From the NCBI RefSeq assembly GCF_024139115.2, contig NC_085140.1, forward strand, positions 460,257,506 through 460,321,505: a stretch of 64,000 bases of DNA, given 5' to 3'. Under the pieces are notes generated by a model that was not told the origin of the DNA, did no database searches, and worked only from the letters and a program-made list of their open reading frames with translations. Below, piece after piece: positions 1 through 11,533 of this stretch. The position numbers and the translations under genes were made by a program. Position 1 is the stretch's first letter; each line of letters opens with the position of its first letter. The stretch is from Armigeres subalbatus. Its lineage: Eukaryota; Arthropoda; Insecta; Diptera; Culicidae.

Positions 1-1735
1 CAATCAAATACTTTTTTTTTGCTTTTACGTATTATCAAACACAATGCAGTAAGTTAGGCTTTGTGAGTAATTGCTTAATTATCTTAATATATATTATTTG
101 GAAATTTTTCAAAGAAAAAAATTACGTCAATATAAACAGTTTCAACAACCTAGCATCATATCCACCTATGTCACATACTGTTATGAACCTTGATTAAGCT
201 GAATTCTATCCTACCGTTTGACCGTAGTAAAGCCATTAACTGAGCGGCACCTGATATTGTGGTTTCCAGATGACTGCCCTTTCACTGATCGTGTAAACAC
301 CCACCACTCCGGGCAGTGCATAATCAGACAGACAAACAAGCAGTCTTCTTAGAGCATAATGAGCACGGTGGATGCAGCTCATGCATGCAAAATTGCATAC
401 CTGTGACGGCTGCTAGACGTTTGATATTGAAATAAATGTTTCACAGACCTTGGGTTAATTGTTGGAGCGAACAAATTGTTTTGATGTAATTATAGGTGAC
501 ACTGCATTTTAATTATCGCTAATTGAATCTATGATAGGTTGCAGAGCTTGATTATTTACTAGCTATATAAACTTATCAATACCCATAAAAATATTTTGCA
601 CGGAGCTAAGACTTGGTAAATTTCTATTGCCCTAAATTCTATTTGTATATTGAAGCCCCTAGTGACCATATTTTGGAAAGTCATGTACGGATAACCCTTG
701 CCAATAACAGAGTAAATCTCATCAAAACCATGATTTCCCCTATAGTAAACTAAAAAACAATACAACTTAAGATGGCGGGTGCTTCCTAATTACACTCAAC
801 AATTCCCTTCTTATGTGCCTTTATATTCTAATTTAGAGGATCCCACATTTGCTAACACTAAAGGGTGAAAAAGTGACGAGCCGCGCCCACCAAATAAAAA
901 AATAACAAAATGAGCCATCATCACATCGTACCCTAATCTAGTAGGCCTTGTAAAGCAACATCTAACTTGTTGAGAAAAATAGGGTTGCTCATTTGAATAC
1001 ATTTAAATCGATGGGAAAAAAAGGGTACCGAACACCGTATACGGTATAAAAGCGGTTCGTGTTTTTTTTATCATCATCAACATAGGATAGGAAACGAACC
1101 CCTTTCACCAGTAAGAAGGGGAAGATGCATATTCAATCAAGGCGTGTACTTTTTATGCTGATCATAAACAAGTAGTGATCAAATTGGTTTGTGGATATAT
1201 TCTATTTCAAGGATAGAGTCGAGGATAGAGCTATTTGCCCATTTTTACAATGAAGTGTGACATGCAGTTAATTAGTTTTAGAACGCCGAGAACATCATTA
1301 ACTTGTAATCAATAACATAATTAACAAAGTGACTATTCTCACATATCATAACATTGCAGCCTCACAGTATTGCCTTTCTCGTACACTAAGTAACTTTCTC
1401 TTCAAAAACAAACTTTTCATAGAAGATTCATAGTGTCGAATGACGTGTAGACGAAAGGACACTACGTATAAAGGGCATTTAATCGAATGGACATTTTAAT
1501 CGATAACAGATTTTCGAATGAATAATCCTATAACATTTAGGCGGCTTAATATCAACATTTTTCTCAATATTCACATTTTTTTTGTATATGTTCGCATAAA
1601 AGTTCTATACGCCAAACCAAACAGCGTTTTCAAAGCGTGATTTCTTCAGAGAAGCTAGTAGGTATTTGTTACATGATTTCGAAGAACCTTACAAAAAATT
1701 TCATAATTACAGAGCCTGCTGTGATGATTTATTTG
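1..1735. other. AT-rich intergenic stretch
   Basis: I see no coding region, RNA gene or clear repeat boundary here. Short open frames exist on both strands but none has recognisable protein character. Confidence 0.6.
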
Positions 1736-1990
1736 ATAGATTTATTTAAGCTCTTTTTGTGGAATGTCTTCGCCTGTCATATGACGAGCTTAGTACTTTC
1801 CATTTAATTCCACCACGTTTAGTAATCTTCAATGTCTCGTACTTGACTCGACTTAAAGAAAACAATCGTAGCTTACACTATTTATACTACGCTGTGTACC
1901 TAATTTAAGCTGAGATTGTTTTCTTCAAGTCGAGTCATGTACAAGACACTCTCGGCCTTACTCTTGAGGTTGAAAAACGTATTTGTATAG
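1736..1990. repeat. decayed copy of the hairpin element family
   Basis: The left part (about 1741-1855) matches the leader and arm of the better copies at 2727 and 4534, including the gtggaatgtcttc and tcgtacttgactcgac blocks. The right part (about 1930-1985) is a degraded reverse complement of the same arm. About 70 unrelated bases separate them, so the hairpin is no longer perfect. No clean target duplication was found. Confidence 0.6.
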
Positions 1991-2566
1991 ATTACAAAAC
2001 CCTGATTAATCCACCTACCGGTGATGGTGCTTATCTCATTCGTTCAAAAGGGTTAAGAAATATATAAGAATAACACTAATAAGTGGTTAGATCCTATTTT
2101 TCATATTTGTTTCTATGTATTATACAATTTGTCGCTGCACGCAACTTGTTGCAAGCAAATCGAATGAGCATAAGTGTCAAAAAAGTGATTTTGTATTGTG
2201 GTTTTGAAATTTGTATTTTGACCAAAATTTCCTCATCCCATAGTCTGATCCGGCCAATTTTCAATAGAAAACAATGGGACAGGATTCTCCGTCGAATGCA
2301 ATCCGTTGCTAGCAAATCGATGAAGTGCCAGAAAAGTGAGTTAGTTTTTTTGCATGCTTTTTATCCTAATAAATAGTTTTTAGTCATAATTTCTAAGCCC
2401 ATAGTCCGATCAAATTTTCAATAGGAAACAATAGGACAAGTATCCCCATCGGATGCAACTTGCGAGTAAATCGGACAAGGGTAAGTAAGAAAAAATGAGC
2501 TAAAGTTTTTGCGCACACACATACACACTAGGGTGGTTCAAAAAATCGATTTTACTCCACAGCGTC

Positions 2567-3412
2567 CCGACCAGTAGATAGTAACAGATTTATATCAGAC
2601 CTTGTTATTCTGTTACAGTAGTTTTTCATAACAGCGGTTGTTATAAAACATGTACCATTAGTAGTTAAAATAACAAAAATTGTAACAAAATCTCTTCTAG
2701 TTTTAACAAAAACATTACTAAATGTGATAAGAAAATTATTTTGAGCTTTTTAGTGGAATGTCTTCACTTGTCATAAGACGAGTTTATACAATCCCATTGA
2801 ATTCCACCACTTAATTGTATCTTGACAGATACGTATTTCGACCTCAACAGTAAGGCCGTCTTCAGTGTCTTGTACTTGACTCGACTTTGGTCAAGTACAA
2901 GACACTGAAGACGGCCTTACTGTTGAGATCGAAATACGTATCTGTCAAGATACAATTAAGTGGTGGAATTCAATGGGATTGTATAAACTCGTCTTATGAC
3001 AAGTGATTACTAAATGTGTTATTTATTGAACAAAAATATAACTCGTTGTGTTACATAAAAAGTGGTGAAAATAGCTTGTACTATAACAAGTTATGTTCTT
3101 GAAAAGATTATGATTATCCATAATGTAGGCAATTAACTTTGTCCAGCTGGCTCAACTTTGAATGTAGGTTCGAGTTATACTGTAGGTGGTACCTTCGTTT
3201 TTTCCAATTCCTATCTACCAAAAATGTAGGCAATTTTTTTTCGGTAGAAATAAACATAACACATTATGTTATAATCATGTTATGACGATCATAAAACTTT
3301 CTTTCCTCCATCTTTGGCAGAGAATTTATAACAAAATTATTGCAAGTTTTGTTATTTGTAACACATATTGATATAATTGTGATAAAATTTTGTTATGACT
3401 AACTGGTCGGGG
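2567..3412. mobile_element. nested AT-rich inverted-repeat element
   Basis: The element begins cccgaccagt and ends actggtcggg and sits inside the left terminal repeat of the surrounding TA element: the terminal-repeat sequence stops at about 2566 and resumes at about 3412. The interior is rich in ttataac/gttataa motifs and has no coding potential. The target duplication is short and not certain. Confidence 0.55.
2727..3005. mobile_element. hairpin element with 13 bp target duplication
   Basis: A 37 nt single-copy leader (2727-2763) is followed by two arms, 2765-2879 and 2891-3005, that are reverse complements over 115 bp with one mismatch, separated by an 11 nt loop. The element is flanked by a perfect 13 bp direct repeat, attactaaatgtg, at 2714-2726 and 3006-3018. 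Variable, long direct repeats are typical of target-primed reverse transcription rather than of cut-and-paste transposons. It encodes no protein. A transcript would fold into a long double-stranded hairpin. Confidence 0.8.
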
Positions 3413-3956
3413 TCCATCTGATGCTTTATCATGTTCCGAGTGTCCTCTGAAAAATTGAGCTCATTTGGATTAAAACTAATGTAGCACACGCCGTTTCAAC
3501 CTTGCATGCAAATTTGTATGGGGAAATTTTACTTTTTCATTATACTGATAATGACGCTTCCTCATTGAGCGCAGGTTAAAAGAAAACCTACATAGTTAAA
3601 AGAACTACTCAAGAGCTTTCACTCAGCGAAAGCCGCCTCTTAATTAATCGTTCCAATAATTAGTAATCGATTTAAATACAGGTTGCGAATCTTTCGTCAT
3701 GATCGTGATGATTCAAATGAGCTCAAATTTTCAGAGGACACTCAGAACATGATAAAGAATAAGATGAGCGTTGTGGAGCAGCAAAATAGATTTTTTGAAC
3801 CACCCTAATACACACACACACAGACATCACCTCAATTCGTTGAACTGAGTCGATTGGCATATAACACTATGGATCTCCAAGCCATTTATAAAAAGTTGGT
3901 TTTTGGAGCGCCCATATAGCCTTTACTTATACTTTGTATACGAGAAAGACAAAAAA

Positions 3957-4421
3957 GCATTTTGTCCATAATTTCAGAGCTTATGGTCCGATCTTTCAAA
4001 TTTTCTATAGGAAATTATAGGGCAGGATTCCGCATTGAATGCAACTTGTTGCGAGTAAATCGGTTGAGGGAGTGTCCATTAAAAGTGAGCTAGACATTTT
4101 TTATAACACAAAGTATTTTGGCCATAAATTCCAAGCCCATAGTCCGATCTGTCAAATTTTCTATAGGGAACAATAGGACAGGATTTCACGTCGAATGTAA
4201 CTTATTGCAAGTAAATCGGTTGAGGGGTAGGTGCATTAAAAGTGAGCTAGACTTTTTGCACTTTTTGTGCGCACACACGCACACACAAACAGACATCATC
4301 TCAGTTCGTCGAGCTGAGTCGATTGCTATATAACACTATGGGTCTCCGGGCCTTCTATAAAACGTTTGGTTTTGGAGTGAACATATAGCCTTACCGTATA
4401 CTTTGTATACGAGAAAGGCAG
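3957..4421 (+). repeat. interspersed repeat family A, copy 2
   Basis: This copy contains two diverged tandem blocks of about 157 bp (starting near 3965 and 4122), each with a gtccgatc motif and a cattaaaagtgagctagac motif, then a CA microsatellite (4270-4290), and ends gtatacgagaaaggca. It lies directly after copy 1. Confidence 0.65.
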
Positions 4422-4475
4422 TGGTGGAATTAAATGGAATAGTACTAAACTCGTCTTATGACAGGTGATTTATTT
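4422..4475. repeat. fragment of a hairpin-element arm
   Basis: Only the outer end of one arm (gtggtggaattaaatgg to cgtcttatgaca) is present, next to repeat family A. Confidence 0.55.
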
Positions 4476-4533
4476 GCTTATTTTAAAAAGAAATCAAAAG
4501 AAGACAAAAATGAAATATGATCAGTAATTATAT

Positions 4534-4825
4534 CAGAAAAATATATTAAGCTCTTTTAGTGGAATGTATTAAACCGTCTAAGACGAATTAAGTACTGTCC
4601 ATTTAATTCCACCAGTTAATTTTCGTTATCTTTGCAGATACGTATTTCGACCACAACTGTGTGGTCGTCTTCAGTGTCTTGTACTTGACTCGACTTGTCG
4701 TCGAGTCGAGTCAAGTACAAGACACTGAAGACGACCACACAGTTGTGGTCGAAATACGTATCTGCAAAGATAACGAAAATTAACTGGTGGAATTAAATGG
4801 ACAGTACTTAATTCGTCTTAGACGG
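4534..4825. mobile_element. hairpin element with 11 bp target duplication
   Basis: A 40 nt leader (4534-4573) precedes arms 4574-4694 and 4705-4825, which are perfect reverse complements over 121 bp with a 10 nt loop. Direct repeats at 4523-4533 and 4826-4836 (agtaatt then tat, one internal mismatch) flank it. Leader plus stem reaching exactly to the other end is the same architecture as at 2727-3005, but the arm sequence differs from that copy at roughly a quarter of positions by eye. Confidence 0.8.
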
Positions 4826-4836
4826 AGTAATTGTAT

Positions 4837-5150
4837 TTTATCAACACTCTAACTATTTCATATATTTCGAAATCATGGATAATGGCAAAATACACGATTC
4901 GGGTTGGGATTCCAGTTAGAAAAAAATATTTCTGGGGATTGAACGCCGAAAAAAGGCAAATTTATAGTATTTTTCCATATGAAGGGGCAGAGTCGGTCAG
5001 GTGACCTAGATGGACAGACAAATTCATTCTCTTTCATTCAAATACTTTTACAAAGACATGGTTTTCGATGATTTTTAGATGGTTTAGTGTTTCCCCGATG
5101 AGGCTTCGGGGTTATTAATGTGCCTAAAACACTCTAACTATCGATTTTGT
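4837..5150. other. no gene; short repeat relic at its right end
   Basis: The last 60 bases (ccccgatgagg, taaaacactc) resemble the sequence found right of the hairpin fragment inside the 393 bp tandem units at 6650-6720. Nothing else is recognisable. Confidence 0.4.
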
Positions 5151-6659
5151 TAAGAAAATTATTTTGAGCTTTTTAGTGGAATGTCTTCACTTGTCGTAAG
5201 ACGAGTTTGTACCATCCCATTTAATTCCATCACTTGATTGTACCTTGTTTGTTTGAAAGTTTGATGGGCTACAGCTCTTCGATGAACCAACGCCGAATGG
5301 ATCGCTTCCAGTCGCCCTGAACATTGAGCGCCCTCAGGTACTCTTCAACTGCAAAAAGCCATCGTGTACGCGGCCTTCCACGAAGCCTGCGGCCTCTTCC
5401 GGGTTCTCTACTAAATATTATCTTTGCTTGACGTTCTTCCGGCATACGAACAACGTGACCAGCCCACCGTATTATACCGTGTTAATAATATCCAGCCCTT
5501 TATACACCTGGTACAATTCGTGATTCATGCGACGCCGCCAGATACCGTTCTCCTGTTTACCGCCGAGTATTGTCCGCAGCACCTTACGCTCAAACACTCC
5601 GTCTCCGATCAACCTCCTTTAACGTCCATGTCTCATGGCCGTATAAAGCCACCGGAAGAATCAGAGTAGTATACAGCGCGAGTTTTGTTTTCGTTTGCAG
5701 ACTACAGGACTTAAGCTGGTTACGAAGTCCGTAATAAGCCCTATTTGCAGCTGCAATACGCCTTTTCACCTCGCGGGTAACATCATTATCGCACGTCACT
5801 AATGTTCCAAGATACACAAATTCTTCTACCACTTCAATTTTTTTACCATCCAGCACTATTTCGCTACCACCACCACTAATGAACCCACGTTGATTGCCAG
5901 CGACCATGTACTTCGTTTTGCTAGTATTGATCGTGAGTCCAATCCTCGCTGTCTCCCTCTTAAAAGGCGCAAAAGCCTCTTCCACGGCACGGCGATCAAT
6001 TCCGATAATATCGATATCGTCCGCAAATCCCAGGAGCATATGCGATTGTGTGATAATGGTACCGCTTCTTTGCACACCAGCTCTCCTAATCGCTCCCTCG
6101 AGCGCTATATTGAACAGTAGGTTCGAGAGTGCATCACCCTGCTTTAATCCATCTAAGGTAACAAATGATGTCGATATTTCATCCGCAACCCTTACACTTG
6201 ATTTCGATCCGTCCAACGTTATACGAATCAGCCGTATCAGTTTCGCCGGAAAACCATGTTCAAGCATAATTTGCCATAATTCATTCCGTTTCACTGAATC
6301 GTACGCCGCCTTGAAATCAATAAACAGATGATGTGTCTGCAAGTTGTACTCCCGGAATTTATCAAGGATTTGTCTCAGGGTAAACATTTGATCCGTCTTT
6401 GATCGGCCCTCACGAAAACCTGCTTGGTATTCACCGACGAAGGACTCTTCAAGCGGTCTCGATCTGTTGAACAGAATACGGGACATAATTTTATACGCCG
6501 AATTAAGGAGGGTTATTCCTCAGTAATTGTCGCACTCCAGTATGTGCCCTTTCTTAAAAAGAGGGCAAATGATTGTACCTTGACAGATACGTACTTCGAC
6601 CTCAGCAGTAAGGTCGTCTTCAGTGTCTCGTACCTGACTCGACCAAGTCGACCTTATTA
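5151..6659. repeat. hairpin-element copy split by a LINE
   Basis: Leader and first part of one arm lie at 5151-5246; the arm resumes at 6570 (tgattgtaccttgacagatacg) and runs to about 6655. The second arm is missing, so this copy cannot form the full hairpin. The break is filled by the LINE at 5247-6569, flanked by a 12 bp duplication of hairpin-element sequence. Confidence 0.75.
5247..6569 (-). pseudogene. 5'-truncated LINE reverse transcriptase, RTE-like
   Basis: Minus-strand translation gives the RT palm and thumb of a non-LTR retrotransposon: DNYxGITLLNSAYKI, then QAGFREGRS, FIDFKAAYDSV, GLKQGDALSNLLFN, GFADDIDIIG (the catalytic ADD) and a C-terminal part with SRILFNRS, VYLGTLVT and, after a frameshift near 5600, VRMPEERQAKI and GRPRTRW. 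An arginine codon before GITLL has become a stop. There is no endonuclease or ORF1; the element is cut at its 5' end (6569), as is usual for LINE insertions. The 12 bp target duplication tgattgtacctt (5235-5246 and 6570-6581) shows it inserted into a hairpin element. Clade assignment is tentative: the FADDIDIIG type resembles RTE-like elements. Confidence 0.85.
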
Positions 6660-7590
6660 GAGCTTCCCCTGATGAGGACCCGGAGGTAAGTATTAATCTG
6701 TCTAAAACACTCTTATTATTGTTATCCAAGAAATCCCGTGAATATACGTCTTGGATGTACATGCGTAGCTCTTTTAATTCCATAGAATCAAACTAGATAC
6801 ACCTTCGAAAACCTGCTTGGTATTCACCGACGAAGGACTCTTCAAGCGGTCTCAATCTGTTGAACAGAATACGGGACATAATTTTGTACGCCGAATTAAG
6901 GAGGGTTATTCCTCAGTAATTGGCGCACTCCAGTATGTGCCCTTTCTTAAAGAGAGGGCAAATGATTGTACCTTGACAGATACGTATTTCGATCTCAGCA
7001 GTAAGGTCGTTTTCAGTATCTCGTACTTGAATCGACCAAGTCGACCTTATTAGAGCTTCCCCTGATGAGGACACGGAGGTAAGTATTAATGTGTCTAAAA
7101 CACTCTTATTATTGTTATCCAAGAAATCCCGTGAATATACGTCTTGGATGTACACGCGTAGCTCTTTTAATTCCATAGAATCAAACTAGATACACCTTCG
7201 AAAACCTGCTTGGTATTCACCGACGAAGGACTCTTCAAGCGGTCTCAATCTGTTGAACAGAATACGGGACATAATTTTGTACGCCGAATTAAGGAGGGTT
7301 ATTCCTCAGTAATTGGCGCACTCCAGTATGTGCCCTTTCTTAAAGAGGGCAAATGATTGTACCTTGACAGATACGTATTTCGATCTCAGCAGTAAGGTCG
7401 TTTTCAGTGTCTCGTACCTGACTCGACCAAGTCGACCTTTTTAGAGCTTCCCCTGATGAGGACACGGAGGTAAGTATTAATCTGTCTAAAACACTCTTAT
7501 TATTGTTATCCAAGAAATCCCGTGAATATACGTCTTGGATGTACACGCGTAGCTCTTTTAATTCCGTAGAATCAAACTAGATACACCTTC
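6413..7590. repeat. three tandem 393 bp units fusing LINE and hairpin-element sequence
   Basis: Units start at 6413, 6806 and 7199 (spacing 393 and 393), and the third ends at 7589. Each contains the 5' end of the LINE, the target duplication, the hairpin fragment and about 150 bp of flank ending tagatacacc. The unit junction is the 7 bp string cgaaaac, present both inside the LINE (6413) and at the right edge (7590), so microhomology-mediated tandem duplication is likely. Units differ by only a few substitutions, so the amplification is fairly recent. Confidence 0.9.
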
Positions 7591-7899
7591 GAAAACTGTT
7601 CCATCCTAGGAAATCAAAGAATTCCCTAGATTATAGGCCTTAATGTCTACAAGCGTTACCAAAGAGCTGAACGTAACTAAAAGGGTATTATCTTCAGTCA
7701 AAAACGGTTCATGCCCTATTTGATGTATCAATCCCAATTGGATACGCCATCAATAGCTTTTCCCTTCCAGGTTGGTACGCCTTGAATTACTGTTTCGTCT
7801 TAGTTCATCCAATAATTCCCAGGACTATAGTGGGGGAGAGTTGGGGTGATAGTTGTGTCTAGTTATCCACGGGGTGGGGATTGTCAGGGAGTATGCGGC
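7591..7899. other. no recognisable feature
   Basis: No gene or clear repeat boundary. It may include further decayed LINE sequence continuous with the next entry. Confidence 0.4.
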
Positions 7900-9245
7900 C
7901 AGGTTGCCATTTTGCCTTTCGGGAAAGGTGTAGAAAGTTATCTAGGAAGTTGACAAGGGGAATTTCCAAGTTGTCTTCAAACCTTTTCGTAGAGGTGGGC
8001 GTCCTTAAGGAAGTTAATCATCTTTCGCTCGTTAACGCAATTATTCCTTAGAGCAGTGTAGGCATTGGCGATGCCGTTATTTGTGCCATGGCCATGGCCA
8101 GGAAAATGGCCGCGGGTTTAACCGAAAACAGGGAGCAGGTGCCCTGCGGCTATTTCGACGTGATGCCCTTTATTCTTCGCTTCCTCCAGGATCTACCCGG
8201 GCGCTGCAAAGTAGGTACCTGTACCTACACTCGAACGGAAAAAATGCTGCCTGCTATCGAGATAGTCGGTTCTCTCCATGAAACCCACAAACCTTCTATT
8301 TACCATCCGCTCCATAACCTTGGCCATCACGCAGGTTAGGGCGATCGGCGGTAGCCACCAGGATCACAAGGGGAGCCTTCGCTTTACCATTCTGCGGGAA
8401 GTGTACAAGAAACCATTATTCTTGTGCTTCAGCATGGGTAGCCGACATCATTCGGTCCCGCGGATTTCCCCTTACCCTTCCTCAGCAAGTGAAGTTGGGC
8501 TCATCCGATGAAAACGCTTAGTTAAGGTCGTCATTGTCGCCGGGGGAAATTGAAGGAAGTGGATCGCAGTGCACGGATCCGGGTAGGTTTTGCGGAAGGT
8601 ATCTGAATAGTGGCCGTAAGACGACTGAAGCCTGAAATGATCCACCTCCGTTGTGCACCTCCGTTGATGGAGAGTGTGATGCTCGCTGTTGATACCGTCA
8701 AGGAATTCGATCCTGGATTATCATTGGCCTCGCGGATCGTTTTTTTTTTTTGCATTTTTTTCCGGGCGATCTGATATGCGGAAAGGAGGGTGGCAAGCTC
8801 GGGGCTTTCCGGTGTGAGGCACCCCTTTGCTCTTTTCATGGCACGTGACGCCTTGCGCCTACACTTGGGGGCTTTCTTCGTGGTATTTCTCCACCAATGA
8901 ATCGTTCTCCGATCCGTCCGGGAGTTGAACTGGTGCTTCGGGATGGTGCTGGTGGCTGCTCGGATTACGGTTTCTGACAGCTCCGTCGCCGTGGTCGGTG
9001 GTTTCGCGTCCATTTCTTGTTCGATTCTGACCTGGAAGTATCCCAGCTTGATCGTAGAGCCAATGTAGTCTACGGGTTACTTCTGTGGGTTGGCTGTCTA
9101 CCGCGACGAGTATCGATGCCTTATCGCTTCTTCTTGTGTCCCCATCAGTGGATCAGAGCACCCTATTCACCACCGCGCCTGAAGCTAACGAAACGTCAAT
9201 GACTGATTCCCAAAGTCTTCTCCGGAATGTGGACGAGCCATCGTC
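7900..9245 (-). pseudogene. decayed R1-clade LINE ORF2 remnant
   Basis: Minus-strand frames, broken by many stops and shifts, show the end of an endonuclease domain (SVIDVSLASG near 9200, then a SDK in place of the usual SDH), a linker with WWRN and CRRKASRAMKRAKG (8531-9013) and fragments of the RT start (VMERMVNRRFVGFMERT near 8270-8330). The order matches R1-type ORF2: endonuclease, WW-containing linker, reverse transcriptase. An A-run near 8740 is a private expansion. It is certainly non-functional. Confidence 0.65.
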
Positions 9246-10034
9246 CTAAGCTGGTCTGACCGCAAGAGGCTGTTGCAATATCACAGCAACAATCGAAAAT
9301 TAAGCGTCTACTACGATACGGGTGAAAGGAACATGTTTCAGAACTCCCACAGCGACAGATTGATAGACGTTCCCAACAAACAATTTCAGCTGAACAAGCT
9401 AGTTTTTCAGCTGAAGAAACTTATTTTCGACGAAATATGTCCTTTTAAGCTACCAATGTTTGTTGGGTTGACTCTTTGCGGTTTCTGTTATTCTTCTGAG
9501 GATTCCTTCCTCCAGTCTTGCGCTGTTATTTTTCAAGTCTTCGATCTCCGCTCAATTTATCCACATTCAGCGGTCGCTGGAAACCCTGCGATTCCTCAAA
9601 GCATAGCTAGCACCACGATTTTCCTTGAAAGCCCTATCGATGGGACTACCAAGGTAGCTTTCCACAGAAAGGCGTAGCAAGAAGGGATACTGTGAAAGTT
9701 GGCTATCTCTGCCTTGCATTCGTAGGACTTGAAGTGAACCAGCGGTTTCGTTTACTTTCATGAAATACGACGAATTACGAAATTCATGAAATATACGAAT
9801 TAAGTGAAAATTTAATAATATGTACGTGCAATAAATGACGTAAAAAGAGGGTTGAGTTGACTTATCATTCAATGTGCTTAGTTTATAGAAGCTAAGAAGA
9901 GTTTGTCTATTCTGAATAGCCATCGATCAAATAAGTACAGTGCGTATTTTAATCGTCAGTTAAATATGTTAAATATGTTAGACACACATTGCGTTTTCGT
10001 CTTTGTATCATCGTAGAAATGGTGTCGTTTTAAT
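9246..10034. other. no recognisable feature
   Basis: A 134-codon open frame (9273-9677) has no recognisable motif and no supporting context, so I do not call it a gene. Confidence 0.4.
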
Positions 10035-10284
10035 ACGTACGTCCCCAACCCCCATTTTACGACAAAACTCAAAATTCAAAACCATGCAGCTCAGCTAATT
10101 TCTAACGGATTTTTAAGCAATCTTCTGGAATCGATCACAAAATTCCTATAGTTTTAGGAACCGAGGTCAATTTTTGTGCAATGGCCATGGTTCCGGATAT
10201 ATTCCGGGGAGTACTGGGGTTACCTCCCTCCCGGAAAAAATGGTCACTGGCAGATCGGCTTCGAAATCCATCGTGCTTCATGTC

Positions 10285-10672
10285 AAACTTCATGATTTTG
10301 CAAAACAAGTACACTGGAGTACATTTCGGCGATTTTCGATCGAATTGGTCACCTTCTGGGTACTTCCAGGGCCTGGTTCCCTTGGGAAAGTGGCCAATTT
10401 TCATTCAATCTTGGAACCCATCTTGCGACATATCAAACTTCATGATTTTGTAAAACAAGTACACTGAAGTACATTTCGGCGATTTTCGATCGAATTGGCC
10501 ACCCTCCGGGTACTTCCAGGGCCTGGTTCCCTTGGGGAAGTGGCCAATTTTCATTCGCTCTTGGAACCCATCTTGCGACATATCAAACTTCATGATTTAG
10601 CAAAATAAGTACACTGAAATCCATTTCGGTGATTTTCGATCGAATTGGCCACCCTCCGGGTACTTCCAGGTA
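10285..10672. repeat. 150 bp tandem repeats, left arm
   Basis: The marker catgatttt recurs at 10291, 10441 and 10591, giving a 150 bp period. Each unit contains the blocks ttcgatcgaattgg and gtacttccagg. Confidence 0.85.
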
Positions 10673-10674
10673 GG

Positions 10675-11533
10675 CCTGTGCGTTGATTGAAGTTTTACCG
10701 GCAGTGGCGTGATTGATCATTTTCAGGCAGCGGCGGCGGCGTCACGCCGTTGGTGATCAGCGGTGGAGTGGATCGGCGTGAACCAGTTTCAAGCTTCAAA
10801 ATTTCTTCAGAAGTTCGTCAAGGAGATCTTCCAGAAGTTCCTCCACTAGTTTTTCTAAAAGATCGTCAAGAAATTCCTTTAGACATTCCTCCGTAAGTGC
10901 CTCTGGGGAGCTCATCCAGAAACTCCTCCCGGATTTCGCCTGGAAGTTCCTTCAGGAATCACTCCGGAAGCTCCTTCAGAAATTCATCTGTAAGTTCTTC
11001 TCTAGGAGTTCCTCCGGAGGTCCCTCCGGGAATTCCTACGGAAATTTCTCCAGGAATTCCTCCGGAAGCTTCTCCATGAACTCTTCCGGAAGTTCCTCCA
11101 GGAATTTATCCGGAAGTTCCTCCAGGAATTTCCGCAGAAGTTTCTCAAGGAATTCATCCGAAAAACTGGAATTGGCCACCTGGAATTCTAGGAATTTCTG
11201 GAGGATTTCCTAGAGGAACTTCCGAAGGAATTCCTGGAGGAATTCCTGGAGGAACTTCCGGAGGAATTCCTGGAGGAACTTCCGGAGGAATTCCTGGAGT
11301 AACTTCCGGAGGAATTCCTGGAGGAACTTCCGGAGGAATTCCTGGAAGAACTTCCGGAGGAATTCCTGGAGGAACTTCCGAAGAAATTCCTGGAGTAATT
11401 CTTGGAGAAGCTTCCTGAAGGAACTTCCAGACGATATCCGGGAGGAGTATCTGGAAAAACGGCGTGACGCCGCTGGCTGAAAACGATCTATCACGCCACC
11501 GCCGGTTGAATTTCAATCAGCGCACAGGTCTAT
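10675..11533. mobile_element. nested inverted-repeat insert with 24 bp minisatellite
   Basis: Termini aggcctgtgcg at 10675 and cgcacaggtct at 11533 are inverted, and the similarity continues about 90 bp inward including a gcgtcacgccg block. The interior is a minisatellite based on ggaggaattcctggaggaac, which changes strand near 11150-11200. It generates long proline-rich open frames (PPGIPPEV repeats) that are products of the repeat, not genes. Confidence 0.75.

Larger units (their letters stand above)
2529..3807. mobile_element. DNA element with GGGTGGTTC termini and TA target site
   Basis: It begins TAGGGTGGTTCAAAAAATC and ends with the reverse complement, inside the CA microsatellite of repeat family A; TA at both ends is consistent with a TA target duplication of the mariner/Tc1 type. 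The subterminal blocks at 3411-3480 and 3703-3775 are also inverted copies of each other, showing that the original terminal repeats were longer and that the left one is now split by another insertion. No transposase remains. Confidence 0.7.
2187..3956 (+). repeat. interspersed repeat family A, copy 1, split by an insertion
   Basis: The left half (to 2528) and right half (from 3808) rejoin into one copy of a repeat ending in gtatacgagaaagac and carrying a CA-rich microsatellite followed by a gtcgattg block. The same order of blocks is seen uninterrupted at 3957-4421 and, reversed, at 16218-16508. The family is not named here; no protein is encoded. Confidence 0.6.

Noticed and set aside
9273..9677. 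134-codon open frame as a gene
   Set aside because: No motif, no splice or promoter context, and repetitive surroundings.
11154..11516. Long proline-rich open frames (PPGIPPEV repeats) on the minus strand
   Set aside because: They follow exactly from the 24 bp minisatellite, occur in several overlapping frames and have no start context or flanking gene.
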